Source: Sipunculus nudus (taxonomy: Eukaryota > Annelida > Sipuncula > Golfingiida > Sipunculidae). Taken from it: a DNA stretch of 64,000 nucleotides. The stretch's first letter is position 1, and every line of letters starts with the position of its first letter. The DNA is taken from the NCBI GenBank assembly GCA_026874595.1, contig CM049315.1:70877916-70941915 (forward strand). Reading direction: 5' to 3'. A program made the position numbers and the translations under genes. This document shows, piece by piece, positions 23,106-33,085 of this stretch. Under the pieces are notes generated by a model. That model did no database searches and was not told the origin of the DNA. It saw nothing but the letters and a program-made list of their open reading frames with translations.

Positions 23106-26100
23106 GTGCTATCATGGCTATTAACTTATGAGGATGCTATTCTAGTGCGCGATGTGGCTCTTGTGGAAAACTTAATCACTTCAGCCAGAGTTTGTAGGAG
23201 TGAGCAAAGGTCACGACAGGCAAAAGCACACTGTGGCCAACGTGACAACTGGAAACATGCCACGCGGCAGCAGGTGAATTATGTTGAAACTGATATCGAC
23301 TCTGACACTCCTCTAGATTGTGGCTCATTAATGGGTTATTGACACAGTAGGTAGAAGAGAGGTTATCACGAAGCTGGACATAGAACCCCAACGAATGAGA
23401 AAAAAAACGACTAGTGACAAAACGTGTGAAAGTGATCACAGGAGCCAATGGCAATATTTTACCAACACGATGCTTTGAACAGATATACCCTGAATGTATT
23501 GATAAGCAGGGCCGGCCATATGGACAAATTCTGAAACAGAGCACTGTATCACTCAGGGCAGTCAATTGTACAAATATTACACAGTACGGCAACAGTGCAG
23601 ATGTCCAAAAGATACCAGGACTCACCATGGCAGACCCACACGTTTTATGTATGTGACACACCAGGTCAGGCCATACTCGGGTCTGAGGCAAGTGAACGAT
23701 TGCCACAGTGGCTATAGACAAACGAATATGCGAAGTTTTTTTTTCTCAGCAAGCCATTCCCGATAGAAATACACTTATGCGCATGTACCAAGAATGTTTG
23801 AAGGCATTGGCAACATGCCAGGAAAATTCCACATCACGCTAAAAAAAAATGAAACCCCAGTGGTAGCACCTCCAAGAAAGTATCCCATCAAGCTGCGGGA
23901 AGAGATTATAGCAAAGCTGACAGATATGGAACGATTAGGAGTCATTGAGCCAGTAGAGGGGAAAAGTGACTGGGTAAATCAGTTGGCACTCTCCAGGAAA
24001 AAAAATACAGCGAGCTCAGAAATGTCTAAACCCGAAACAACTCAATATGCAAATGAAAAGAATGCATAAAAAATCCCGGCACTGGAGGAAATAACACACA
24101 AATTCTTAGGCTCCACAGTATCCAGCAAGCGGGATGCAAAACATGGCTATTGGAGCATCCAGATGGATCATGAATCGAGCAGCCTGACGACGTTTCAGAG
24201 CCCAGCAGTTAAACACAAATTTCGCAGGCTTCCATTCGGACTCAAAGTAAGCCAGGACACATTCCAGTAACAGATGGATGAAGTTCTCGAAAGAGTAGGA
24301 GATGGTGTGCTTGGCATAGCAGACGATGTTTGTGTTTTTGGCAGGTCTGATGAGGAGCATGACAAAGCACCCTACAAGTTGATGACTACAGCGAGGGACT
24401 GTGCAACATCAAAAAATCTGAAATTTCCTTTCATGGCATGTTATGGAGCAACCAAGGGGTAAAACCTGACCCCTCAAAATGCGATGAGATCCGTTCGAGA
24501 CCAGCGCCGTCCAGTGCAAAAGAACTGCAATGATCCCATGGCATGATCCAATACATGTCATCATTCATCCAGCAACTATCCAGTAAGACTGCTACATTGC
24601 GTGGTATGTTGAAGAATGATTCTGAGTTTGTTTGGTCAGCAGACCACCAAAAAGCTTTTGAGAACTTAAAGAACAGTGGCCACTAGGACATGTCGCTGAG
24701 CCATTTTGACCCGAATATGCCATGCACAATATAGGTTGATTCTTCACTTAATGGCTCAGGGGCTGCTCCAGTACAGCAAGAAAAACCAGTGGCATTTCCA
24801 TCCAAGTCTCTAACCGATTCAGAGTGCAGGTATGCCAACATCGAGAGACAGCTTTTGGCTGTGGTGCATGGATGCGAGAGATTCCACACATGGGTATATG
24901 GTAAAGATTTTGTGACTGAAAGTGACCACGAACCGCTTGAATAAATACAGCTAAGGAACATCAGTCATGCTCCGGCCAGACTACAAAGAATGTTGCTAAG
25001 ACTTCAGCCGTAAGACCTCGCTATAAAGTACAAGCCAGGTAGAGAAATGCCTTATGCTTTATCTGTCCAGATACACCCCTCGGTTTGGACTGCCATTGAG
25101 CTTGAGGAAGCAATTCACATGATTGAGATTAGTCCTAGCAAACTAGATGCTCTTAAGCGCGCCACACAGTCTGATCCAGAGCTGTCCGCCTTGAAAGAGC
25201 AAGTCACAAAAGGATGACTGGACCAAGCCAGGCAGGTCCCACATATAATTAAAAAGTACTGGTCAATCTGGGACTATATTGGCATTGAAGATGGTCTTTT
25301 TTCAAAGACAACAGGATTATAATTCCAAAGTGTTTACAGAATAATATACTCAACAGAATCCATTATGGTCATCAAGGGATCACAAAATGCAAACTACGCG
25401 TAAAAGAATCTTTATTCTGGATCAACATTTCAAAAGACATGGAAAGAGAAGTCAATAGATGCGACACCTGTATGGAGAACTCTAGGGCAAATAGAAGGAA
25501 CCCCTTGTGCCACATGAAATTCCTTTTTGGCCTTGGGAAACGGTCTCATCATATCTCTTTGATATGAATGTTCAACAGTATGTGCTGCTTGTAGACTGTT
25601 TTTCTAAGATGCCATTCGTCAAGCACCTTCCTACACCGAGCAGCAGTGCGGTGATTGAGTGCCTTAAAAGCATATTCTCAGTACATGGTGTTCCAAGAAA
25701 GCTTATCTCGGACAATGGACCTCAGTACACTAGCAGTGCATTTAGAGAATTCTCTATGGAGAGGGGGTTCATGCATGTAACAAGCAGTCCTCACTATCCA
25801 CAGTCGAATGGTTTCAGTGAGCGGATGGTTGGCACGATTAAACAGACCTTGAATAAGGCAAAGCAATCACAAGTGGATCCAATGATGGCACCCCTATGTC
25901 TACGGACCTCTCCAATTGACAGTAAGCTCCACTCATCAGCAGAACTGCTATTAAATAGGAAAAATTGCGCGAACCTTACGTTTGTCAATAACAGATGCGA
26001 GAGTGATGCTAGAGCCCGTTTGCAGGAGAGACAAGCAGCGATGCAATCGCATTATGATATATCTGCAGGAAGAGAGTTAGCCCAACTATTGCCAGGTATG

Positions 26101-26424
26101 CCTGTTGCTATACAGGTAATGAAAACAGGGGAGTGGAGACCAGCCACTGTAGTGCAACAGTGCAAAGAACCCAGATCATACATAGTGCAGGCGCAATATG
26201 GCACAGAATACAGGCGAAACAGAAAGCGCCTTAAAGAGGTACAAACACTCGAGCCACCGCCAGATGTGTCAAATCCAGGAATGCTGGATGGTCTAGACGC
26301 ACTTGTGGAGGAGAATCTGCCTGAAAGTGTGCCTAAGACTGGAGTCGCCCAGACCACAACTGAGCCGGTGGGGCGCTATAGTCGTCTGGTCCAGAGGCCA
26401 CAGAGGCTCATGGAGCAGTGCTGA
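23106..26424 (+). pseudogene. Ty3/gypsy-type retrotransposon pol relic (protease, RT, RNase H, integrase)
   Basis: The domain order protease - RT - RNase H - integrase defines a Ty3/gypsy LTR retrotransposon. Protease: VITGANGNILP (about 23,432) where the catalytic motif should be DTGA, so the active Asp is lost. RT: open from 23,794, with VIEPVE, AKHGYWSIQ (about 24,140), RLPFGLK and GIADDVCVFG (about 24,320; the paired Asp are present); in-frame stops at 24,067 and 24,268 and a shift after about 24,430. RNase H: DSSLNGSGAAP (about 24,735) and ANIERQLLAVVHGCERF, ESDHEPL, with stops. Integrase zinc-binding HH-CC motif about 25,360-25,490. A 305-codon integrase frame (25,507-26,424) keeps ISDNGPQYTS and NGFSERM, but the first catalytic Asp position reads SSYLF, so it is inactive. 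Long terminal repeats are not confirmed. Confidence 0.93.
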
Positions 26425-26995
26425 TTTTGTCTGTTTTTTAATATATATTCCATATATATATTATATAACGTAAATAATTTACTTTCAGGACTTTAAGAGC
26501 TACCGCAAGTTTTTATTATACTTTTACCTCATTTATTTCTTTTGCATGAGAACAGGGATGTTATATGTTGGTGCTTTTATGTTAATCAGCAGGTCACCAG
26601 GGTATCTAGGTCAACCGGGGGTTAGCCTCTTTTTTGGAGTCAGCTCTAAGTCACGAATAAATAGGTTACATTCACGTGTGTTATGTCTAATTTAAACCTG
26701 AATTATACAACAACTTCTTGACAGCAAAATATAACATCAGGATTATCAGCACTGCATGAAACACCCAAGAAACAAACAGTACCAGAAATATTAACTTGTC
26801 ACATGAGTTAATGCTAAGGAATCAAGTCTTACATTTCCTATACTGTGTCCACTTGAATCGTGTCCTTGTACTGGCTGCACTGGGTAATAAAGTCCAGTAT
26901 ACCAGTGTCAGGACCATGCATGCCAGCAAGTCACTATAGGTATTACCAGGTTACACATGAGATTAACCTATAAGACCTTTCTGACAAACAGAAGT

Positions 26996-26998
<3 letters not shown>
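26425..26998. other. 3' flank of the Ty3/gypsy relic; no gene seen
   Basis: AT-rich flank with no supported ORF. Confidence 0.4.
26559..26700 (+). other. Possible start of the 3' LTR of the Ty3/gypsy relic
   Basis: After the integrase stop, a purine-rich AACAGGGA is followed by TGTTATATG at about 26,559, a common polypurine-tract/LTR junction layout. I found no second copy upstream of 23.1 kb, so the LTR pair cannot be confirmed. Confidence 0.3.

Positions 26999-27044
<46 letters not shown>
26999..27044. repeat. (TA)n microsatellite
   Basis: TA tract of about 45 bp. Confidence 0.95.
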
Positions 27045-27048
<4 letters not shown>

Positions 27049-27054
27049 CCTTCA

Positions 27055-27924
27055 TTTTTCTGTATTTTCCCACATTTATTCCAGTCAAATGAAAATGGGC
27101 AGTGTTTCTTTAATCCCATGTGATACTGCGTATGGCCCATGCCACTTGTTTGGACCATATAGTGTAACCACTGTTAGTAATACAGGGCCAAACTGTGAAG
27201 CTTGGAGGGCTGAATATCTAGATGAAAAACTACCTGAAATCTCAGACATAATAAAACATAAAATACTGGCGCTATTGGAGAAACATCTGAAAAATGTGTA
27301 TACACAAATCTAATTCGACCAGTTTGTAAAGTTGCACCTGGGAGTCCTGATACCCTTAACAGGGAAAACATGAAAGAACTGATAAAAAAATTCACTGAAA
27401 AGAGAAAGAAGTTGAAAGCAACAACTGAATCTACAAAAAGAATGATGTGAAAAAAAACCAGAAGAACCACCAATCGTAAGATCTGGAGACTGGGCGGAAA
27501 TCTTGTCTTACTTGGTTGTAAAGTACCTGCGGGATGAGGGTGATGTTTACAATGATGACGAAAATTTATAATTCTTAACAACTTTGTAAGTTGTGTAAAT
27601 GAATGTTGAACTCTAAGATAAAACTTGCTAAAAATGGAAGGAGATAATCTCTTAAACCATTTATTGTGTAATATAACCTTGTTTGCTGTACAAGAAATTG
27701 AAAATGTCAGACCTGATAAGGTGCTAAAAGAAATTATAGCACTGAGAGAATATCGAGAAAAGAGTGAAATGAACCTACAACAACTTCAAAAATTTAACCG
27801 TGAAATCCCCAAAGCTTTTATTCAATGTGAACTTGCTTTAAAAAAAAATGAACAATTCCAATGGAAACCTAAAGAAGAAGTGTATAGCATGAACATTGAA
27901 CAATTTGCAATCTCTTCATTCTAA
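27055..27924 (+). other. Two unrecognised exon-like ORFs
   Basis: 27,091-27,313 and 27,625-27,924 are open on the plus strand, 74 and 99 codons. The second is highly charged and helical (ALREYREKSEMNLQQLQKF), coiled-coil-like, ending in a stop. Between them, 27,350-27,440 is Lys-rich (FTEKRKKLKATT) in another frame. They look like remnants of one lysine-rich protein, possibly a repeat-encoded one. I do not recognise a family, and no clear splice sites join them. Confidence 0.3.
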
Positions 27925-27996
27925 AACTTACAATAATTTAATTCTATTTCATCAGTCTATCAAATTTAACATTTGTTACAGGTGCCCTTTTTATTG

Positions 27997-28681
27997 TGTG
28001 ACATGAGCGGTACTCGTGTTGTAGCGTCAGTGTCTGGCCGCGTATTGCATTCTCAGTTTAATCCGTGCTGGTTGAAGTCTCGTTGTCATGCTAGCTTAGG
28101 GCTTTCTCGCCTGGCCGAGCCGGGGCCAGCTCACGTGTGAACTTATATGTTGAGACACAACGATGTTTTTCTAGATGATTCCTGTAACGCGTGTTTACTG
28201 TGTGTTGTGTTGGATTCTTTAGACTGTTCCAGAAGTGGAAAATTCTCGGCTTGGGGTGAGAGGTTATAAATAGGGGTCTTTGTTTTAAGCCGAGAGAGAG
28301 GTGAGAGAATATTCCAGCGGACACAGACGTGTGGGACCTATCCGATTAACCAGTAATTTCAGGGATTCTACGATTACTAACACTTTACAATTTAGTGCTG
28401 CCTGTCTCATTGGACTGTTATTCTCCAAAAGAATTCGTGTGAACTGTTCGCCGGCTTATACTTTTTTAAGGACTTATCGTTGTGACAGTGGTGGTATCCA
28501 GGTACTGTGCACTTTGTTTATTTTACTGTGTCATTGTATTGATTTGTTGTTATGCCGCTGTTATACTGTGTAATTGTATTGATTTAGTGTATTTTAATGT
28601 TAGGGTTGTTTTAAGAATAAATTAAAGTTATTTGTTAACAAAAAACACTGACTTTTTTATTCAATACCCTATACATTTCAC
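27997..28681 (+). repeat. Solo-LTR-like block with TATA box and poly(A) signal
   Basis: A GC-richer 685-bp block starts TGTGACATG and could end ...CATTTCA. Inside are TTATAAATAGGGG (about 28,264), a strong TATA-like promoter core, and AATAAATTAAA (about 28,616) near the end. TG...CA ends with an internal promoter and poly(A) signal are LTR hallmarks. No coding sequence is attached on either side. GTTACAG occurs just outside both ends (27,975 and 28,693). The exact ends are uncertain and no second copy was found in the window. Confidence 0.45.
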
Positions 28682-29764
28682 GCTGCCTAGTGTTACAGAA
28701 TCTGATTTTTTTTCTCCTTGACAAATTTGTGTTCATCACGCATACGTGATCTGTTGATATCAGGTTCCGTAACACATTATGTACAAACATGACAAGAAAT
28801 GATTGTGTATATTACCAGAATAAAACAATGTAAACTTTATTCGTCTTACTTCTTCATCTGTGCATACGGATGTTATTGTGATGTGATAGTTCATCAGTGT
28901 ATTAAGATGTGATTGTTGCCTGTGAGCCCGCTCAGCTAATCCCTATCTGATTTCCCAGTAAAACCGAACACCACATACGCAATGAATCCCTTGTGGCGCC
29001 CGACCTCAAAGATCCTATTAGCCAAAAACAATTCTCGCCTTGAATGACTGACTGAAGATGTTTTTTTTTTTCTTTGCTTTGTCGAGCAGCTACAGGTTAC
29101 TTTAATCAAGACTACAGCCCTGCGCGCTCTTTAAGCGTAATTTGATGAGCCAATAGACGTGATGCCACCAAGCCAAGCAGGGAGTCGCGAAGGGCAGCCA
29201 CCGTTTTCAAGCACCGGTGACCCAGGAGAGAAACTGCACCCACACCAACAAAGCCCAAAGCGGTCACGCACCGGCATCGGCCCCGGCAGCGACCAGCCAA
29301 TCCAGAGAGCTGAACTCGATCATAAAAGACACCCACGAGCCGTCGCTAATTTCGTCATAAGCCAATTCTCGCCCTCAAACCCCGTCCTCTAATCCCAAAA
29401 TCATGGCTCCCACACCGAGTCGCGCCTCAGCCTCAATTCTACCACATTATTTTTCTAAATGACCATGTTTCGATAAATTCGTCAAATAGACGCCATAAAA
29501 ACTGTTTGTTCATGAGAAGTTACTGTACTATATATATTTATATATATATGTGTATATATATATGTATTTCCTATAATTTTCATATTTTTATTTACTGCAA
29601 TATATGTGTGTGTGTGGGGGGGGGGGGGGGGCTTACAGGCCAGTGTCCATCCCTGACCAACTGATCGTGTTACAGACACTGGAGAGGGTATTGTATGGTT
29701 TTTGACTTAATAGTATATTCCATACACTCAGTCACTCTATGTGTACTTTGTTTTCTGAGCATTG

Positions 29765-29767
<3 letters not shown>
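28682..29767. other. No recognised gene; GC-rich island and poly-G
   Basis: A GC-rich stretch at about 29,120-29,400 carries a 77-codon plus-strand frame with no known domain (Pro, Ser and Gln-rich). A (TG)n then G16 run lies at 29,603-29,631. TGGCGCCCGA at 28,993 resembles a tRNA-Lys primer-binding site for only 10 bases. Confidence 0.35.

Positions 29768-29815
<48 letters not shown>
29768..29815. repeat. (TA)n microsatellite
   Basis: TA tract of about 47 bp. Confidence 0.95.
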
Positions 29816-29819
<4 letters not shown>

Positions 29820-30094
29820 TTTTTCAACAAACACATTTTCGAAATGCATATGATGTGATTTTTTCCACTAAAACGTAGGATAGATCATAAATTTGCTTTT
29901 CAGTCAAAAGGAAAGACAGTTAATCATTTAAATATATATGTCATAAACAGTTTGGACTTTATTGACAAATTAGAGTATAATGAGTATAATTAGAGTATAA
30001 TGGCCACGGTAGACCATTTTTTAAGCAAGAAAATACTTTCACTTGAAGCTATTCTACATTAACAGGTAGTCTCTTATGTATGACTCCCATTGTG

Positions 30095-30190
30095 ATCTCA
30101 GTGACACGGTGGGTTAATGGTTAATGAAGCTAGAAATTGGTCAGAGACCCTGTCTTGCTCCTGCAGGCTTCGAATTTCGGTGTTTTTTTT
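30095..30190 (+). mobile_element. Possible decayed tRNA-like SINE head
   Basis: GTGGGTTAATGG (about 30,109) resembles a pol III A box and GGCTTCGAATTTC (about 30,168) a B box, about 60 bp apart and in the right order. No acceptor-stem pairing is visible. Confidence 0.35.
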
Positions 30191-30749
30191 TAAATAGAGT
30201 GAGATATCATATGCGCATATCCAGCATGAGGTATGCATATACAGTAAAACTAACCGCTACATGTAGAGAATTTTGCCGGTTAGTCAAGGAATCTTGGATG
30301 CGACAGACAAAAATGCTTGCTCACTAATAAATCTCTCATCACGTACTCTACATTCTGCGCATATATATGCAGAGGCGTCAGTTCATCTCCACGTGTTGGG
30401 GATGGGGGTGGGGATGACGTTTCCATAAGCACGAAAGCGAATGCGAATATAAGTCGTGTGCCGTTCGCGGTGAACGTGTGTCCGTAATGGCGACGCGGCA
30501 CCCGATTTCTAGTCTCATCTGCAGTTGTATTTCAGAAATTTAGGTTTCATTTGGTGAATAATGTGCAACTTTCCAAAGGGAATATTCTATAATGAAAGGC
30601 ATGTTCGAATCTGTATTTATCTGAAAGAAAAGAATATATGTCGCTCGACGTATTAAAGTAACTTTCCCTCCACGTCCCCCTTTTATATTGTCACACTTTA
30701 CTGATCGAATTTTGGTATTGGTTTTCAATTAATTTGTTGGTAGAGATTA

Positions 30750-30980
30750 ATATCCACATTTTTAATGCCATCTGAACTATATATGTACTTCTGCCGATTT
30801 CCATTTCAGTTTCGCACTACGTAGCAGGGCATCAGCTAGGCACCGTGCACCACGCCTTCTGAAAGTGTAATCTACCCCTCTGCAGGGTCATACCACCGAG
30901 GGGCCCCGTTTGTGAGGGAAACACGGCCGCGAGGCACGGCCTTCCCTTACCCCTGAAGTGTATCGTGAGCTCTGCACGAT
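30750..30980 (-). mobile_element. SINE-related repeat, copy 3
   Basis: Shares with 11,735-11,970, in the same orientation and order, 'ATATATGTAC-TCTGC-GATTTCCAT', 'ATACCACCGAGG', 'GTTTGTGAGGGAAACACGGCC' and 'GGCACGGCCTTCCC'. It therefore belongs to the same family as the SINE body at 14.1 kb. Confidence 0.6.
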
Positions 30981-31319
30981 TAAATAAAGATGGCCCGTGA
31001 TATATAACAATGGCAGGGCATCTTTTAAAACATTATGGTAATCCTGATTACCTAGAAAATTTAAATGTCTGTTCCTCGGGTGTCACCCTAGCTCTCTCTA
31101 ATTTTCAAAATCCGTTCTTAACCATTTTGGGTATAGGTGCTAACAGGCAGACCGATAAGTAATCGACCAGCTACGAAAAAACATAATAAATGACAACCTT
31201 GCGGAGGTTTTATCATTTTACCCGGAGGTAACTTTCCTTTTAAAAATAAAGCAGAAAATCTCACGTAATTCAAGAAATACAAAGGGCATATACACACAGG
31301 TTGTCATAAATTTACCTAC

Positions 31320-31371
31320 CAGCTGCTGACATAAAAAGGAACGTCAACATCAAAACTGTTGATCCCAGCAT
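31320..31371 (-). CDS. C-type lectin, exon 1 (signal peptide)
   Basis: ATG at 31,371-31,369 opens MLGSTVLMLTFLFMSAA and then one extra base before a strong donor, GTAGGT (31,319-31,314). The peptide is a typical short secretory signal: few charges, a hydrophobic core of Leu, Met and Phe, then small Ala residues for cleavage. The split codon (phase 1) joins in frame with exon 2. Exons 1-3 then total 528 nt, 175 codons plus stop, the usual size for a single-domain secreted lectin. Intron 1 would be about 11.0 kb and holds a Ty3/gypsy relic and other repeats. The alternative is that this exon belongs to a second lectin gene whose other exons are lost; see findings. Confidence 0.65.
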
Positions 31372-31440
31372 TTTGTAAACTTGTTGTTTTGATATGCTAC
31401 TATCACTCCTGAATGCTGTACAACCGCGTGTCAGAACAGC

Positions 31441-31448
31441 TTATAAAT
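31441..31448 (-). promoter_or_regulatory. Putative TATA box of the lectin first exon
   Basis: ATTTATAA on the minus strand, 70 bp upstream of the ATG at 31,371, leaving about 40 bp of 5' UTR if transcription starts 30 bp downstream. A further-upstream palindrome-like block, CAGGTCACCTGACC, is conserved in both duplicated copies (about 21,630 and 31,465). Confidence 0.4.
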
Positions 31449-31718
31449 ATCATATTCAGCGGTCAGGTGACCTGTAATCCTTCCTCTGTAATATGAACGT
31501 ATTGGCGCATACCATATAAGGAAATATGTGTTAGATACGTATGAGGGCATTCAGCAACTGCATGCACACTGCAGCATAATGCTTAAAACTGATCAGTAAC
31601 GTAGGACTCTAGTATGGAATCGATGGTAATTCAGTAGTCTTTTTCAGAATTATACCGGAGACAGTACTGGGCTGGTAGTCCAGTGAACGAATGACTTAGG
31701 TTGGACAAAAATGTTATC

Positions 31719-33085
31719 AAAGGTTTCTCACCTGAAATAGATTCACTGATGGTGTTCTAGTCCACAAATAAAACCCCACCCGATTCCATCCATGGCAAAG
31801 TGTCATTTTCAACCCAAATCCAAGATGGCCGCCATAATAAGGGGTGAAATATTTAAATGGCCATAATTCCATAAATAAATAACACAGAAACACATTTAAC
31901 GTGTCATTTCCATCCAACATTAGGATGCCCGTTCATTTGGTGACACTTCTGAGGTCATAAATGGTACACTTCCGGTATAAGGTTAAGGTCAAGGTCAAAT
32001 TTCGCAGAAAAAAAGCCAAAATCACCATGATATGGCATTGTTTCAACCAAATGTTATAACAACCTATCTCAAGTAATATTTCCATACAACATTAGGCTTC
32101 CCATTCATTTGGTGATACCACTGAGGTCATAATAGGTCATAATAGGTACATATCATGCATTAAGGTCAATGTCATACTTTCCAGAGAAAAAGGAACAATC
32201 GCCATGATATAATATGTTTTGCGGGAAATGACATAGAAATGCATTAAAGTTGTCATTTCTAACATACTTAAGAATGCCCATTCATTTGGTGGCACTTCGG
32301 AGGTCTGGAAATGCATATACCATGCATCAAGTTATGGTCAAAGTCAAATTTGGAAGCTAAGGCAACACTTGTAAAGGTATGGAACTTTTTCTTTCGTGTT
32401 ACAGAAATAAATTTTAAGTGTCATTTCCACTTGACTTTAGGATTCTGAGGATGCCCATAAATTTGTAAAAACTATAAGGTCAAAAAAGGTTCCTATCGAG
32501 CAAATTAGTAAAGGTCAAAGCCAAACGTGGATGAGAAATAATACATACACCATTATCTTTATAGCATGTTTATGCAAGAAAGTGACATAGAAACACATGC
32601 AAAGGGTCATTTTCATCTAAATTTAAAATACACATATTCATTTGGTGACAGTTTTGAGGTCAGGTTAGGTTCATATCATGCATTAAGGTCAAGGTCAAGT
32701 TCATAGGAAAACTGCAAACTGTCCATGATATGGCATGTTTTTGCAAGAAAGTGACCTAAAAAATATTCTCAGTGTCATTTCTATCTAACTTTAGAAAGGA
32801 CTTTCATGTGATGACAGTTCTGCGGCCAGAAAATTATAAGTTCTTAGGATAACAGGCAAACTGTCTATGATATGATATGTTTTTGCAAGGTAATGACATA
32901 GAAACACTCAAAGTTTTCCATCTAAATGGAGAATGGACTTACATGGGGTGGTAGTTCTGAAGCCAGGAAAGGTTCATATCATGCATTAAGGGTTAGGTCA
33001 AGTTCTTAGGAGAACTGCTAACTGTCGATAATGTGGCATGTTTTTGCAAGAAAATCACATAGAAACACATTAAGGGCACCACTTC
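31719..33085. repeat. Left arm of the foldback-like element: about seven ~170-bp subrepeats
   Basis: The block 'TTCATTTGGTGACA-TTCTGAGGTC' or a decayed form recurs near 31,936, 32,111, 32,283, 32,458, 32,634, 32,804 and 32,945, so the period is 168-178 bp and shorter for the last. Each unit also carries 'AAGGTCAAGGTCAA', 'CATGATATGGCATGTTTTTGCAAG' type sequence and 'GACATAGAAACACAT'. Units degrade toward the centre. Confidence 0.85.

Larger units (their letters stand above)
31016..31670. repeat. Segmental duplication copy 2, left part (keeps lectin exon 1)
   Basis: Aligns with 21,222-21,860 (blocks listed there). It contains the signal-peptide exon and TATA-like box. The alignment breaks at 31,670 (AGTACTGG) and resumes at 38,349 (CATTGC), bracketing a 6.7-kb insertion. 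Confidence 0.8.

Noticed and set aside
23176-23721. 181-codon minus-strand ORF
   Set aside because: Antisense shadow of the Ty3/gypsy gag/protease region, whose plus-strand motifs are recognisable.
28993-29010. TGGCGCCCGA as a retroviral-type primer-binding site
   Set aside because: Only about 10 bases agree with the tRNA-Lys complement and no LTR ends next to it.
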